Source of the DNA: Flavobacterium sp. LHD-80
GTDB taxonomy: Bacteria > Bacteroidota > Bacteroidia > Flavobacteriales > Flavobacteriaceae
Assembly: GCF_030929605.1 (NCBI RefSeq)
Contig: NZ_JAVFVS010000004.1
Span: forward strand, 496,001-560,000
Length of the DNA stretch: 64,000 nt
Reading direction: 5' to 3'
The position numbers and the translations under genes are program-made. Below the pieces are notes generated by a model that worked only from the letters and a program-made list of their open reading frames with translations, ran no database searches and was not told the origin of the DNA. Shown here piece after piece: positions 18,624 through 27,510 of the stretch (its first letter is position 1; every line of letters begins with the position of its first letter).

Positions 18624-20219
18624 ATGAAAAAGATACAAATAAAATTATTAGGTATTTCTTTGTTTATGATGACGATGTTGTTTTCATCATGTACAGATGA
18701 TCTTAACCAATCACCTGATAACGGAGATTCTGTAAGTAGTGACGAGCTTTTTAAAGATCCGGCTGCTTACAAACAAAATTTAGCAAAATTATATGCAGGT
18801 TTTGCTACAACTGGTCAACAAGGACCTGCAGGAAGCCCTGATATTTCTGGAATTGATGAGGGAACAAGTCAATACATCAGAGGTTTTTGGATGATGCAGG
18901 AATTGACAACTGATGAAGCAGTAATTGCTTGGAATGACGGAACAATTAAAGATTTCCATTCACAAACTTGGTCATCAGCAGATACTTTTATCGCAGCAAC
19001 ATTTGCACGTTTTTCTTTTCAGATTGTAAACTGTAATGAGTTTTTAAGACAAACTACAGATGCAAAATTAGCTGGAAGAGGTGTAACAGATGCAGCTGTT
19101 TTAGCAGATGTAAAAGCATATCGTGCAGAAGCTCGTTTCTTAAGAGCAATGACATACTGGCATTTAGTAGATACTTTTGGAGCAGGATCAATAGTAACAG
19201 AAGATTCTCCAACAACATTCTACTACCCAGAATACTCTTCAAGAGCTGAGATTTATAAATTTATCGATGAAGAACTTACTGCTATCGAGCCATTGTTGAA
19301 AACGCCAAAAACGAATGAAGCATATCGTATCGATCAGGCTGCTGCTTGGATGTTGCATGCTAAATTATACATGAACGCTAAAGTTTATATTGGTACAGAT
19401 CATTATACTGAGGCATTGCCTTTAATTGACAAAGTAATCAATTCAGGTTATTCAATCCATAATAATTACAACCAATTATTCTTGGCTGATAATGATAAAA
19501 ATGGTGCTCAGAAAGAATTTATCTTCACAATTGCTTTCGACGGTATTCGTACTCAAACTTACGGAGGTACAACATTCTTAGTTCACGCTCCAGTTGGTGG
19601 AAGCATGGATAAAACTCAATTTGGTATCAACGGAGGTTGGGCAGGTGTTAGAACAACTTCGGCTTTTGTGGACAAATTTCCTGCTGCTACTACAGATACT
19701 CGTGGTCAGTTCTACACAGACGGACAAACTAAAGAAATTGCTAACATTGGTAATTTTACAGATGGATATGCTATTCAGAAATTTAAAAATGTTGATGTAA
19801 ATGGTGTTCAGGGTTCAGATAAAGCAGGAAACTTTGCAGATACTGATTTCCCAATTTTTAGACTTGCAGATGCTTACTTAATGTATGCTGAGTGTGCTAT
19901 TAGAGGTGCAGGCGGAAGCTTAGCAACTGCAACTACTTACGTAAATGCGTTAAGAACAAGAGCAAAAGCGAATACAGTTAACCAAGGTGATCTTACTTTG
20001 AACTTTATCTTAGACGAAAGAGCAAGAGAACTTCACTGGGAAGGACACAGAAGAACAGATTTGATCCGTTTCGGAAAATTCACAGGTGGATCATATTTAT
20101 GGCCATGGAAAGGAAATGTGGCTGGAGGTACTTCAACACAATCTTTCAGAGATTTATTCCCAATTCCTGCTGGAGCTTTAGGTGCTAATCAAAATTTAAA
20201 ACAAAATCCTGGATACTAG
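18624..20219 (+). CDS. susD: SusD-like starch-binding surface lipoprotein
   Basis: 531 residues. The lipoprotein signal ends at Cys23 (MLFSSC), followed at once by TDD, an acidic stretch consistent with the surface lipoprotein export signal of this phylum. The body is the SusD/RagB fold: tetratricopeptide-like helices (ARFSFQIVNCNEFLRQT, RAEARFLRAMTYWHLVDTFG) and the conserved end RARELHWEGHRRTDLIRFGK followed by LFPIPAGALGANQNLKQNPGY. It caps SusC and captures maltooligosaccharide at the cell surface. 17 bp after susC, so cotranscribed. Confidence 0.95.
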   Translation: MKKIQIKLLGISLFMMTMLFSSCTDDLNQSPDNGDSVSSDELFKDPAAYKQNLAKLYAGFATTGQQGPAGSPDISGIDEGTSQYIRGFWMMQELTTDEAVIAWNDGTIKDFHSQTWSSADTFIAATFARFSFQIVNCNEFLRQTTDAKLAGRGVTDAAVLADVKAYRAEARFLRAMTYWHLVDTFGAGSIVTEDSPTTFYYPEYSSRAEIYKFIDEELTAIEPLLKTPKTNEAYRIDQAAAWMLHAKLYMNAKVYIGTDHYTEALPLIDKVINSGYSIHNNYNQLFLADNDKNGAQKEFIFTIAFDGIRTQTYGGTTFLVHAPVGGSMDKTQFGINGGWAGVRTTSAFVDKFPAATTDTRGQFYTDGQTKEIANIGNFTDGYAIQKFKNVDVNGVQGSDKAGNFADTDFPIFRLADAYLMYAECAIRGAGGSLATATTYVNALRTRAKANTVNQGDLTLNFILDERARELHWEGHRRTDLIRFGKFTGGSYLWPWKGNVAGGTSTQSFRDLFPIPAGALGANQNLKQNPGY

Positions 20220-20259
20220 GTAACTAACTAACTGAATAACGAAATTAAAAATACCACAA

Positions 20260-21333
20260 ATGAAAAATATAACTAAATCAATAATAGCTTTATTAGCATT
20301 AGTTGCAGTATCATGCAACGTTGAAGATGTACAAGACAGACCAGTAATCGAGGCAGTTACTGCCCCTGCATTAACTGCTCCTCAAAGCGGTACAGCATAT
20401 GTTTTATCTCCAGATGCGGCTGCAAGTCAGGCAGAACGTTTTACTTGGGCTTCTGCAGATTTCGGCGGAAGTGTTGAAGTAACTTATGTAGTTGAAATTG
20501 ATAAAAAAGGAAATACATTCAAAACTCCTAAAGAATTAGGAACTGTAAAATCTCAAAATCAAGTTTCAGTTTCTGTAGAGAAATTAAATGGTGCTGTATT
20601 ATCTTTAGGTGCAACTCCATTTGCTGCTGGAGATTTTGAAGTAAGAGTTAAATCAACTGTTGGTACTGAAACTCAGTTTTCAAATATTAGCGGAATTGTT
20701 GTAACGCCTTACACTACTGAAACTCCAAAATTATGGATTCCTGGTGGATATCAAAAAGCAAGTGGATATGGAAATGATTGGACGCCATCTTCTGCTCCTA
20801 CATTAATGGCTGAAGGTTACGGAAAAACGGCTTTTGATGGTTATGTGTACTTTGCTGCTGCTGCTGAGTATTTATTGACTCCTGCTTCAAATTTTGATAA
20901 TAAATATACAAAAGGCGCTACTGCTGGAACTATCATTTATAATGGAAGTGATAATCTTAAAATTGATGCAGCTGGTTACTACAGAATCAAAGCAGATACA
21001 GATCCTAAGAAATTAACAATTTCTACATTAAAAACGACTTGGGGAATTATTGGTAATGCTACTCCAGGTGGATGGGATACTGATACTCCAATGACCTATG
21101 ATCCTGCAACTAAAAAATGGACAGTTATTGCAACTTTAACTACTCAGGCTGCTCCGGATAATGGTTTGAAATTTAGAGCAAATGGAAACTGGGATCTTAA
21201 CTACGGAGATACTGGTGCTAACGGTTCTCTAGAAGAAGGAGGAACAAACATTGGGACTACTGCTGGAAAATACTTAATTACTTTGGATTTAAGCAACCCA
21301 AGAAATTATACTTATTCAATGGTAAAACAATAA
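20260..21333 (+). CDS. susE: SusE-like outer-membrane starch-binding lipoprotein
   Basis: 357 residues. The lipoprotein signal ends at Cys19 (VAVSC), followed by NVED. Residues 30-140 form the SusE-type immunoglobulin-like domain (LTAPQSGTAYVLSP; QAERFTWASADFGGSVEVTY). Residues 150-357 look like two tandem starch-binding beta domains of the SusE/SusF kind, with repeated aromatic strands (LWIPGGYQKASGYGNDW; TWGIIGNATPGGWDTD; LKFRANGNWDLNYGD). Surface glycan binding that supports SusCD; not catalytic. 40 bp after susD and followed by a strong terminator. Confidence 0.88.
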   Translation: MKNITKSIIALLALVAVSCNVEDVQDRPVIEAVTAPALTAPQSGTAYVLSPDAAASQAERFTWASADFGGSVEVTYVVEIDKKGNTFKTPKELGTVKSQNQVSVSVEKLNGAVLSLGATPFAAGDFEVRVKSTVGTETQFSNISGIVVTPYTTETPKLWIPGGYQKASGYGNDWTPSSAPTLMAEGYGKTAFDGYVYFAAAAEYLLTPASNFDNKYTKGATAGTIIYNGSDNLKIDAAGYYRIKADTDPKKLTISTLKTTWGIIGNATPGGWDTDTPMTYDPATKKWTVIATLTTQAAPDNGLKFRANGNWDLNYGDTGANGSLEEGGTNIGTTAGKYLITLDLSNPRNYTYSMVKQ

Positions 21334-21353
21334 TAAGTTGAAACATAGAAAGA

Positions 21354-21379
21354 GGCTATCTACGGATAGCCTTTTTTTT
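21354..21379 (+). terminator. Terminator after susE
   Basis: GGCTATC-TACG-GATAGCC forms a perfect 7-bp stem with a 4-base loop followed by eight T residues. It sits 20 bp after the susE stop and 16 bp before the amylase ATG, so it may reduce amylase transcription relative to susCDE. Confidence 0.9.
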
Positions 21380-21395
21380 AATAACCATATTAATT

Positions 21396-24269
21396 ATGAA
21401 AAAAACTTTACTATTATTTTTCTTTTTGCTGTCGGCAATTTCATTTGGACAAGTGCAAACGGCAAGCTATTCAGTTAGTCCATCTACTTTTGAGGAAACT
21501 ACTTCTATTACCATTACGATAAACGGAAGCAGTATAAATGAAGGTACATGGGGTGTTACTGGCAATGCTTTATATATGTGGGCTTGGGCATTTGATACAA
21601 ATGATACAACTCAAAAAGGAACACCAAACAATGGTACTTGGGAAGCTTCAAGCGAGGAAAGTAAATTTACTTACAACGCAGGAACCGATACTTATACCAA
21701 AACAATTACACCAACTACTTATTATAATACAACAGGAATTGGAAAAATTGGTTTTTTAATTAAGGCTAAAAACGGAACGGGCGACAAAAAATCACAAGAT
21801 ATTTTAGTTGAAGTAGGTTCTTTTCAAGTGACTTTGACTTCTCCAACAGAAAATAGTACGACAATATTAGCATCAGGTTCTAATTTTAATATTGCTGCAA
21901 CTAATACAAACGGAGTAGCGAGTTATACATTAAAAGCAAACGGAGCGACGATTAATACAAATGCAAGTACTGCAAGTTATTCTTATACTGCAAATAATGT
22001 TACAGACAATCAAAGTTATGAATTAGTGGTGGTTCAAGGAACTGTTACAATTTCTAAAAAGTTTTCGGTTGTTGTAAATCCAAATACAGTTTTAGCAGCT
22101 ATTCCTGCTGGGTTAGTTGATGGAATAAATTATAATGCTACTGATGCCACAAAAGCAACATTGGTTTTAGATGCGCCTTTAAAAGATTTTGTTTACGTTG
22201 CCGGAAGTTTCAATAATTGGCAACCAACAACGGCTTATGCCATGAAGAAAGATCCATCTTCTGATAAATTTTGGTTGGAGTTGACTGGATTGGTTTCGGG
22301 AGCAAATAATACCTATCAATATTGGGTAGGAGAGAGCACGCCATTGGCAAATTCTCCTGCATTAGTAAAAGTGGCAGACCCTTATTCAACTTTGGTTTTG
22401 TCTCCTTATGATGATTCAGGAATTCCTGCAGCTTCTTATCCAAATTTGCCAGCTTATCCAGTCGGACAAAATTTTGAAGTAACAGTTTTAAAAACGGGAC
22501 AAACGCCATACAATTGGCAAGTGACAAATTTTACGAAGCCAGAAAAAGATAAACTAGTTGTTTGTGAGCTTTTAGTTCGTGATTTTGACGCTAAAAAAAA
22601 TTATCAAACTTTAATTGATAAGATAGATTATTTTAAAACACTTAAAATAAATGCTATCGAATTAATGCCGGTAATGGAATTTGAAGGCAATGAAAGCTGG
22701 GGTTATAATACTTCATTTCACATGGCTTTAGATAAATTTTATGGTACATCAGATAAATTAAAAGAATTTATCGATTTGTGTCATCAAAACGGAATCGCAG
22801 TTATTTTGGACGTGGCTCTAAATCATGCTTTTGGAAGAAATCCAATGATTAGAATGTGGATGAACGATCCTGACGGAGACGGTTTTGGATCACCAACTTC
22901 AGAGAATCCATATTTTAATACAGTTGCTAAACATACTTATAGTGTAGGTGAAGATTTTAATCATCAGTCAGCAAAAACGCAATATTATGTTGAAAGAGTT
23001 GTGAAGCAATGGATTCAAGAATATAAAATTGATGGTTTCCGCTGGGATTTAACAAAAGGATTTACTCAAGCTTGTACAGCTTCAGATGAAACTTGTACCA
23101 ATGCATATCAGCAAGATAGAGTTGATATTCTAAAAAAATATGCTGATTATTCTTGGGGTCTTGATCCAACACATTATACCATTTTTGAACATTTAGGTTC
23201 TGACAGCGAAGAACAGCAATGGGCAAATTACCGTGTTGGCGAAACGCCAAGTAAAGGTGTTATGATGTGGGGTAAAATGACAGATCAATATAATCAATTA
23301 TCAATGGGATATTCTACAAGCAACAATATCTCAAGAATGATGAGTTCTAGCCGTGGTTTTACCGGAAATCGTTTGATGGGTTATGCTGAAAGTCATGACG
23401 AAGAACGTTTAATGTATAAAAATGTGCAGTACGGAAATTCATCAGGAACATATAATGTAAAAACTTTAAATACGGCTTTATCTAGAATGTCTGCAGTTGG
23501 TGCAGTTTCACTTTTGATTCCTGGCCCAAAAATGATTTGGCATTTTGGCGAACTTGGATGGGATGATTCGATTTTTACCTGTAACGACGGAACCGTAAAT
23601 GATGCTTCTGCAACTATTTCTGGCGATTGTAAATTGGATACAAAACCACAGCCACAATGGGCTGAAAATTGGTTAGGCGATACCAATCGCAATAAAATTT
23701 ATTATGATTGGGCAAAAATGATCAACATGAAAGTCACTGAGCCAGTATTTTCAGGAACAGCGACAATGGCAAATACTAACACATTGACTGTGAATATTAA
23801 AATTACAAATAGCAATTTGGTGGCAACGCAACTAAAAGATGTTTTGATTTTAGCCAATTTTGATGTAACAGCGCAAAATGTTGCGACAGGTTTTCAATAT
23901 ACAGGAACATGGTACAATTTAATGGATAATTCTTCCTTAAATGTAACTGATGTTAATGCAACAGTAAATTTAGGTCCTGGAGAATATAGAATTTATGGGA
24001 ATAAAACAGCCAATTTAGCAATTCCAGATTTTGACAAAACAAACACTGTGAATTTATATCCAAATCCGGTTTCAAATTATTTTACTTTGAATGTAGCAGT
24101 ATCTAAAGTTCAGGTTTATTCGATATCAGGACAATTAGTAAAGAGCTTTACTTCAAATGGAAGTGCAGATTTTCAATACAATGTAAGCGAATTGAAAACA
24201 GGATTATATGTGGTAAAAGCGCATGATGAAAATGATAAAATTCAAGTAATGAAATTCATAAAGAAATAA
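21396..24269 (+). CDS. Multidomain GH13 alpha-amylase with T9SS type A sorting tail
   Basis: 957 residues. Signal peptide 1-19 (SAISFGQ). N-terminal beta domains include a bacterial Ig-like repeat near 140-235 and an E-set/CBM48-like module near 265-330 (VYVAGSFNNWQP). The GH13 barrel has LDVALNHAFG, nucleophile Asp551 (DGFRWDLTKGF), acid Glu598 (TIFEHLGSD) and Asp668 (AESHDEERL). Residues about 885-957 are a T9SS type A C-terminal domain (VNLYPNPVSNYF; VYSISGQLVKSF; GLYVVKAHDENDK), so the enzyme should be secreted or surface-anchored by type IX secretion. It makes the first cut in extracellular starch and feeds SusCD. Separated from susE by a terminator, yet on the same strand. Confidence 0.93.
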   Translation: MKKTLLLFFFLLSAISFGQVQTASYSVSPSTFEETTSITITINGSSINEGTWGVTGNALYMWAWAFDTNDTTQKGTPNNGTWEASSEESKFTYNAGTDTYTKTITPTTYYNTTGIGKIGFLIKAKNGTGDKKSQDILVEVGSFQVTLTSPTENSTTILASGSNFNIAATNTNGVASYTLKANGATINTNASTASYSYTANNVTDNQSYELVVVQGTVTISKKFSVVVNPNTVLAAIPAGLVDGINYNATDATKATLVLDAPLKDFVYVAGSFNNWQPTTAYAMKKDPSSDKFWLELTGLVSGANNTYQYWVGESTPLANSPALVKVADPYSTLVLSPYDDSGIPAASYPNLPAYPVGQNFEVTVLKTGQTPYNWQVTNFTKPEKDKLVVCELLVRDFDAKKNYQTLIDKIDYFKTLKINAIELMPVMEFEGNESWGYNTSFHMALDKFYGTSDKLKEFIDLCHQNGIAVILDVALNHAFGRNPMIRMWMNDPDGDGFGSPTSENPYFNTVAKHTYSVGEDFNHQSAKTQYYVERVVKQWIQEYKIDGFRWDLTKGFTQACTASDETCTNAYQQDRVDILKKYADYSWGLDPTHYTIFEHLGSDSEEQQWANYRVGETPSKGVMMWGKMTDQYNQLSMGYSTSNNISRMMSSSRGFTGNRLMGYAESHDEERLMYKNVQYGNSSGTYNVKTLNTALSRMSAVGAVSLLIPGPKMIWHFGELGWDDSIFTCNDGTVNDASATISGDCKLDTKPQPQWAENWLGDTNRNKIYYDWAKMINMKVTEPVFSGTATMANTNTLTVNIKITNSNLVATQLKDVLILANFDVTAQNVATGFQYTGTWYNLMDNSSLNVTDVNATVNLGPGEYRIYGNKTANLAIPDFDKTNTVNLYPNPVSNYFTLNVAVSKVQVYSISGQLVKSFTSNGSADFQYNVSELKTGLYVVKAHDENDKIQVMKFIKK

Positions 24270-24360
24270 ATACGTCAGTTTAAAATTTAGACAAAAAGCA
24301 AATAGTTGCTTTTAGGTTTGAAATTTTAATAGGTATTTAAATTTTGGTTTTTTAGTAGTT

Positions 24361-24395
24361 AAAAGGGCTGTCTATTTCTAGACAGCCCTTTTTTG
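24361..24395. terminator. Bidirectional terminator between amylase and DUF6814-like gene
   Basis: AAAAGGGCTGTCTA (24361-24374) and TAGACAGCCCTTTT (24379-24392) form a perfect 14-bp stem with a 4-base loop, flanked by A on one side and T on the other. It serves the two convergent genes. Confidence 0.92.
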
Positions 24396-24410
24396 TTTAA
24401 GTTGTTTTGG

Positions 24411-24635
24411 TTATTTTTTCTCATTGTATTCTCCAATCAGAGAAAAATAGCCAAAAGTTCCCAAGCCTAAAACGATTAACGGGGTTAGAATGAATAGGGT
24501 TATAATTCCAAATACCGTATCATCCTGCTGGTCTGATAAAATTTTTGGCAAGCCAAATTCAAACACGCAGAAATAAGCGGCAGCAATGGATAGTATAATC
24601 CACAAAACACCTAAAATTTTCTTAACTGTATTCAT
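24411..24635 (-). CDS. Small two-helix membrane protein beside MFS symporter
   Basis: 74 residues: hydrophobic helices at about 8-28 (ILGVLWIILSIAAAYFCVF) and 42-66 (GIITLFILTPLIVLGLGTFG), short charged C-terminus. It resembles the small Bacteroidota family (I believe DUF6814) that is regularly encoded after MFS symporters; the assignment is from memory. 14 bp downstream of the symporter gene on the same strand, so probably cotranscribed and possibly an accessory subunit. No catalytic motif. Confidence 0.7.
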   Translation of the reverse strand: MNTVKKILGVLWIILSIAAAYFCVFEFGLPKILSDQQDDTVFGIITLFILTPLIVLGLGTFGYFSLIGEYNEKK

Positions 24636-24649
24636 ATTATATGTAGGTA

Positions 24650-26146
24650 TTAAAGGTGATTCGTTTTGTTTTTATTATCAATGTAAACCATTCCAATTAC
24701 AAAGCAGATCGAAGCAATAATAATTGGGTACCAAAGTCCTTCCAAATAAAACTTCGGTTCTCCTTGTGCTTTGGCGTGCGTTACAAGGTAGGTCGAAATT
24801 GCAGGAAGCAATCCTCCAAAAATCCCATTTCCAACATGATAAGGAAGAGACATCGAAGTATATCGTATTTTAGTTGGAAACATCTCCACTAAAAAAGCTG
24901 CAATTGGCCCATAAACCATTGTAACAAATAAAACCTGAATGAAAACCCAAAAAATTAATTTCCATTTATCGGCAGAATTTATATTGATTGTAATAGTACT
25001 CTGTGATTTTTTATTGTTATTAAAATCTGTATTCTTTTCAATATACGTAGTTCCGTCGGTATAGGTTTTTGAAATGGTGGTTATTACGTCATTATTAGTG
25101 GTTTTTTCAATATTTTTTGTGGTTTTTTCTACAATTTCTGTTTTCTCATTGAAATTAACCGTATTGTACATTTCATCATAAATCGACCAATAAGAAGAAA
25201 CAGCAAGGAGCATTCCAAGCATCATAATGTATTTTCGTCCGACTTTATCACTGAGCCATCCAAAAACAATGAAAAACGGAGTTCCTAGAAGCAAAGTAAT
25301 TCCTAATAGTTCATCAACTTGAGATGAATCGATATTCATGACGGTTTTCATGAAACTCATAGCGTAGAATTGGCCGGTATACCAAACAACGCCTTGTCCC
25401 ATTGTTGCTCCAAAAAGAGCTAACAAAACAAATTTTAAATTGTATCGGTTTCCAAAGCTTTCCTTCAACGGATTTGTACTCGTAGTTCCTTCTTTCTTCG
25501 CTTTTGCAAAAACTGGAGACTCATCCATATTTTTTCGGATTAAATACGAAACACCAACCATAACGATCGAAACCCAGAACGGAACACGCCATCCCCAAGC
25601 ATCAAAATCTGCAGCAGAAAGTACATTCTTAGTGGCCAAAATAACCATTAGTGAAATAAATAAACCTACTGTCGCTGTAGTTTGGATCCAAGATGTCCAA
25701 TATCCTTTTTGTCCAACTGGCGCATGTTCTGCAACATAAGTCGCGGCACCGCCATATTCGCCGCCTAGTGCAAGACCTTGAAGCAAACGCAGAATTAATA
25801 CTAATAAAGGAGCAACAAATCCAATAGTTTCATAACTCGGAATACAGCCTATTAAAAAAGTAGAACCACCCATTAATAAAAGCGTAGCCATAAAAGTGTA
25901 TTTACGTCCAATAATATCGCCAAGTCTTCCAAAGAATAAAGCTCCAAAAGGTCGTACCACAAATCCGGCAGCAAAAGTTGCTAAAGTCGATAAAAATGCT
26001 GCAGCTGGATTATCACTCGGAAAGAATTTTGTCGAAATAACAACTGCCAAACTCCCAAAAATATAAAAATCGTACCATTCAATCATTGTTCCCATCGAGG
26101 ACGCCGAAATAACTTTCCAAATACCTTTAGTAGAAGTTTTGCTCAT
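24650..26146 (-). CDS. MFS metabolite:H+ symporter (MHS family) with an unusual loop
   Basis: 498 residues. Family features include ASSMGTMIEWYDFYIFG at the N-terminus, FFGRLGDIIGRKYTF between helices 2 and 3, LRLLQGLALGGEYGGAATYV, and GWLSDKVGRKYIMMLG in the second half, as in ProP/KgtP/ShiA-type symporters. Unlike the usual 430-440-residue proteins, it has an insertion of about 70 residues (about 335-405) between helices 9 and 10. This is rich in Thr, Lys and Asn (EKTTKNIEKTTNN; YTDGTTYIEKNTDFNNNKKS) and probably faces the periplasm. Substrate unknown: organic acid, amino-acid derivative or osmolyte. Followed by the small membrane protein. Confidence 0.85.
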   Translation of the reverse strand: MSKTSTKGIWKVISASSMGTMIEWYDFYIFGSLAVVISTKFFPSDNPAAAFLSTLATFAAGFVVRPFGALFFGRLGDIIGRKYTFMATLLLMGGSTFLIGCIPSYETIGFVAPLLVLILRLLQGLALGGEYGGAATYVAEHAPVGQKGYWTSWIQTTATVGLFISLMVILATKNVLSAADFDAWGWRVPFWVSIVMVGVSYLIRKNMDESPVFAKAKKEGTTSTNPLKESFGNRYNLKFVLLALFGATMGQGVVWYTGQFYAMSFMKTVMNIDSSQVDELLGITLLLGTPFFIVFGWLSDKVGRKYIMMLGMLLAVSSYWSIYDEMYNTVNFNEKTEIVEKTTKNIEKTTNNDVITTISKTYTDGTTYIEKNTDFNNNKKSQSTITININSADKWKLIFWVFIQVLFVTMVYGPIAAFLVEMFPTKIRYTSMSLPYHVGNGIFGGLLPAISTYLVTHAKAQGEPKFYLEGLWYPIIIASICFVIGMVYIDNKNKTNHL

Positions 26147-26312
26147 AAAACTGTTTTGTGTACTTAATAATGATTAAATAATAAAATTATAGTTTTACGA
26201 ATATAGAAGATATTTTTATATTCACTTAATACTTTTTTAACAAAAAGAATGTATTTATTGACTTTTGTTTTTTTAGTAGTATATGCTTTATAAAGTCTGA
26301 GAAAAAGTAAAA

Positions 26313-26410
26313 TTAACCGCAAAGCACACAAAGAAAAAAACGCAAGGTTCGCAAAGCTTAAAATAAAAGTTTGCGAACCTTGTGTAAGTCCTAGAGCTCT
26401 TTGCCGTTAA
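26313..26410. repeat. Dispersed palindromic repeat, CGCAAAG family, copy 2
   Basis: Starts TTAACCGCAAAGC and ends CTCTTTGCCGTTAA. The inner hairpin is AAGGTTCGCAAA with TTTGCGAACCTT. The left half is nearly identical to copy 3 at 26458, about 145 bp away. Confidence 0.88.
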
Positions 26411-26457
26411 ATATTGAAAATGGAAATGATGGGTTTAAGTAGATAAAATAATGCAAT

Positions 26458-26554
26458 TTAACCGCAAAGCACACAAAGAAAAAAACGCAAGGTTCACAAA
26501 GCTTAAAATGAAACTTTGCGAACCTTGCGTAAATCTTAGCGCTCTTTGCGGTTA
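26458..26554. repeat. Dispersed palindromic repeat, CGCAAAG family, copy 3
   Basis: TTAACCGCAAAGCACACAAA at the left and CTCTTTGCGGTTA at the right, with an inner hairpin near 26489-26525. It repeats copy 2 with a few substitutions, which suggests a recent local duplication. The 449 bases between the symporter gene and tRNA-Phe hold these two elements, AT-rich DNA and the tRNA terminator. Confidence 0.88.
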
Positions 26555-26566
26555 GATCATAAAAAC

Positions 26567-26594
26567 AAAAAACCCGAATATTGCTATTCGGGTT
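26567..26594 (-). terminator. tRNA-Phe terminator
   Basis: On the minus strand, AACCCGAATA and TATTCGGGTT (plus 26571-26580 and 26585-26594) form a 10-bp stem with a 4-base loop, followed by a U-rich tract. It starts two bases after the tRNA CCA end. Confidence 0.92.
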
Positions 26595-26595
26595 T

Positions 26596-26671
26596 TGGTG
26601 GTACCTCCAGGGATCGAACCAGGGACACATGGATTTTCAGTCCATTGCTCTACCATCTGAGCTAAGGTACC
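26596..26671 (-). tRNA. tRNA-Phe (GAA)
   Basis: 76 bases on the minus strand including an encoded CCA. The acceptor stem GGTACCT pairs with AGGTACC, the D-arm contains TAGCTCAGATGGTAGAGC, the anticodon loop CTGAAAA carries GAA, and the T-arm reads CTGGTTCGATCCCTGG. A promoter and a terminator flank it closely, so it is a single-gene transcription unit. Confidence 0.97.
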
Positions 26672-26692
26672 GTCTTGTGCTCAATGCGGGTG

Positions 26693-26722
26693 CAAAGATA
26701 GAATCATTTTTTGTTTATCCAA
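26693..26722 (-). promoter_or_regulatory. tRNA-Phe promoter
   Basis: On the minus strand, TTG (26722-26720), a 19-base spacer and TATCTTTG (26700-26693) match the Bacteroidota consensus exactly. The start point would be about 15 bases upstream of the mature tRNA. Confidence 0.85.
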
Positions 26723-26775
26723 AACATTTTTTTAAAAAAATCAATTCGTATCTTCGCAAGGGTAATAAAATAGAT

Positions 26776-27510
26776 ATGATTTTAACTGTAGATATTGGGA
26801 ACACAAGAATAAAAGCATCTGTCTTTGAGGGAAATACTGCTTTAGAGAATTTTGTTTTTGAGAAAAATGAACTCGAAAAAAAAATTAAAGAAATATTAGA
26901 AAAATTTCAAAATTGCTCCGATTTGGTTGTTGCTTCTGTTGGAAGTATAGAAAAACAATCTTTTTTAATCTTCGAAAATCGATTAAATATTCACTTTTTT
27001 ACCCACGAAGATATTTTTCCTTTTCATAATAAGTATGCAACACCAAAAACATTAGGAATTGACCGAATGATTTTGGCATCTGGCGCAACTTTACAATTCC
27101 CTAAAAAAAACAGATTAGTTATTGATGCCGGAACTTGTATAACCTATGATTTTATCGACGAAAACGACAATTATCTTGGTGGCGCAATCTCGCCGGGCCT
27201 TAGATTGCGATACGAATCATTGCATCAATTCACGGCAAAACTGCCTCTGCTGACATTTCAAGAACCAGAATCATATGTAGGAAACTCAACTAAAGAAGCT
27301 ATTCATTCCGGAGTTGTCAATGGGTTCGTCTATGAGATTGACGGTTTTATCGATGAATATCAGGCTGCGTTTTCAAATTTTATAATAATTTTAACGGGAG
27401 GCGATGCAGAATTTTTGGCTAAACGATTAAAAAATACCATATTTGCCAATTCAAATTTCCTTTTAGAAAGTTTGAACCAAACATTTCAATATAAAATCGA
27501 CAATGATTAA
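26776..27510 (+). CDS. coaX: Type III pantothenate kinase
   Basis: 244 residues from the ATG at 26776. The open frame extends back through the tRNA gene but cannot be coding there. The N-terminal MILTVDIGNTRIKASVF is the phosphate-1 motif of the ASKHA fold. GIDRMILASGA (about 96-106) and VIDAGTCITYDF (about 115-126) are type III signatures with the catalytic Asp, followed by LGGAISPGLRLR and ILTGGDAEFLA. Catalyses ATP-dependent pantothenate phosphorylation, the first step of coenzyme A synthesis, and needs a monovalent cation. Cytoplasmic. Overlaps the next gene by 8 bp and heads a coaX-OMP-lptC-CorC run. Confidence 0.95.
   Translation: MILTVDIGNTRIKASVFEGNTALENFVFEKNELEKKIKEILEKFQNCSDLVVASVGSIEKQSFLIFENRLNIHFFTHEDIFPFHNKYATPKTLGIDRMILASGATLQFPKKNRLVIDAGTCITYDFIDENDNYLGGAISPGLRLRYESLHQFTAKLPLLTFQEPESYVGNSTKEAIHSGVVNGFVYEIDGFIDEYQAAFSNFIIILTGGDAEFLAKRLKNTIFANSNFLLESLNQTFQYKIDND

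Noticed and set aside
22210..22527. 105-codon minus-strand frame within the amylase gene
   Set aside because: Antisense to well-conserved GH13 and CBM-like sequence; no start signals or homology.
26313..26554. CRISPR-like spaced repeats
   Set aside because: Only two units of about 97 bp with internal palindromes, no regular short spacers and no cas genes; they belong to the dispersed CGCAAAG family.
26581..26775. N-terminal extension of the pantothenate kinase frame
   Set aside because: The extension runs through tRNA-Phe and its promoter; the CoaX family begins at the ATG at 26776.
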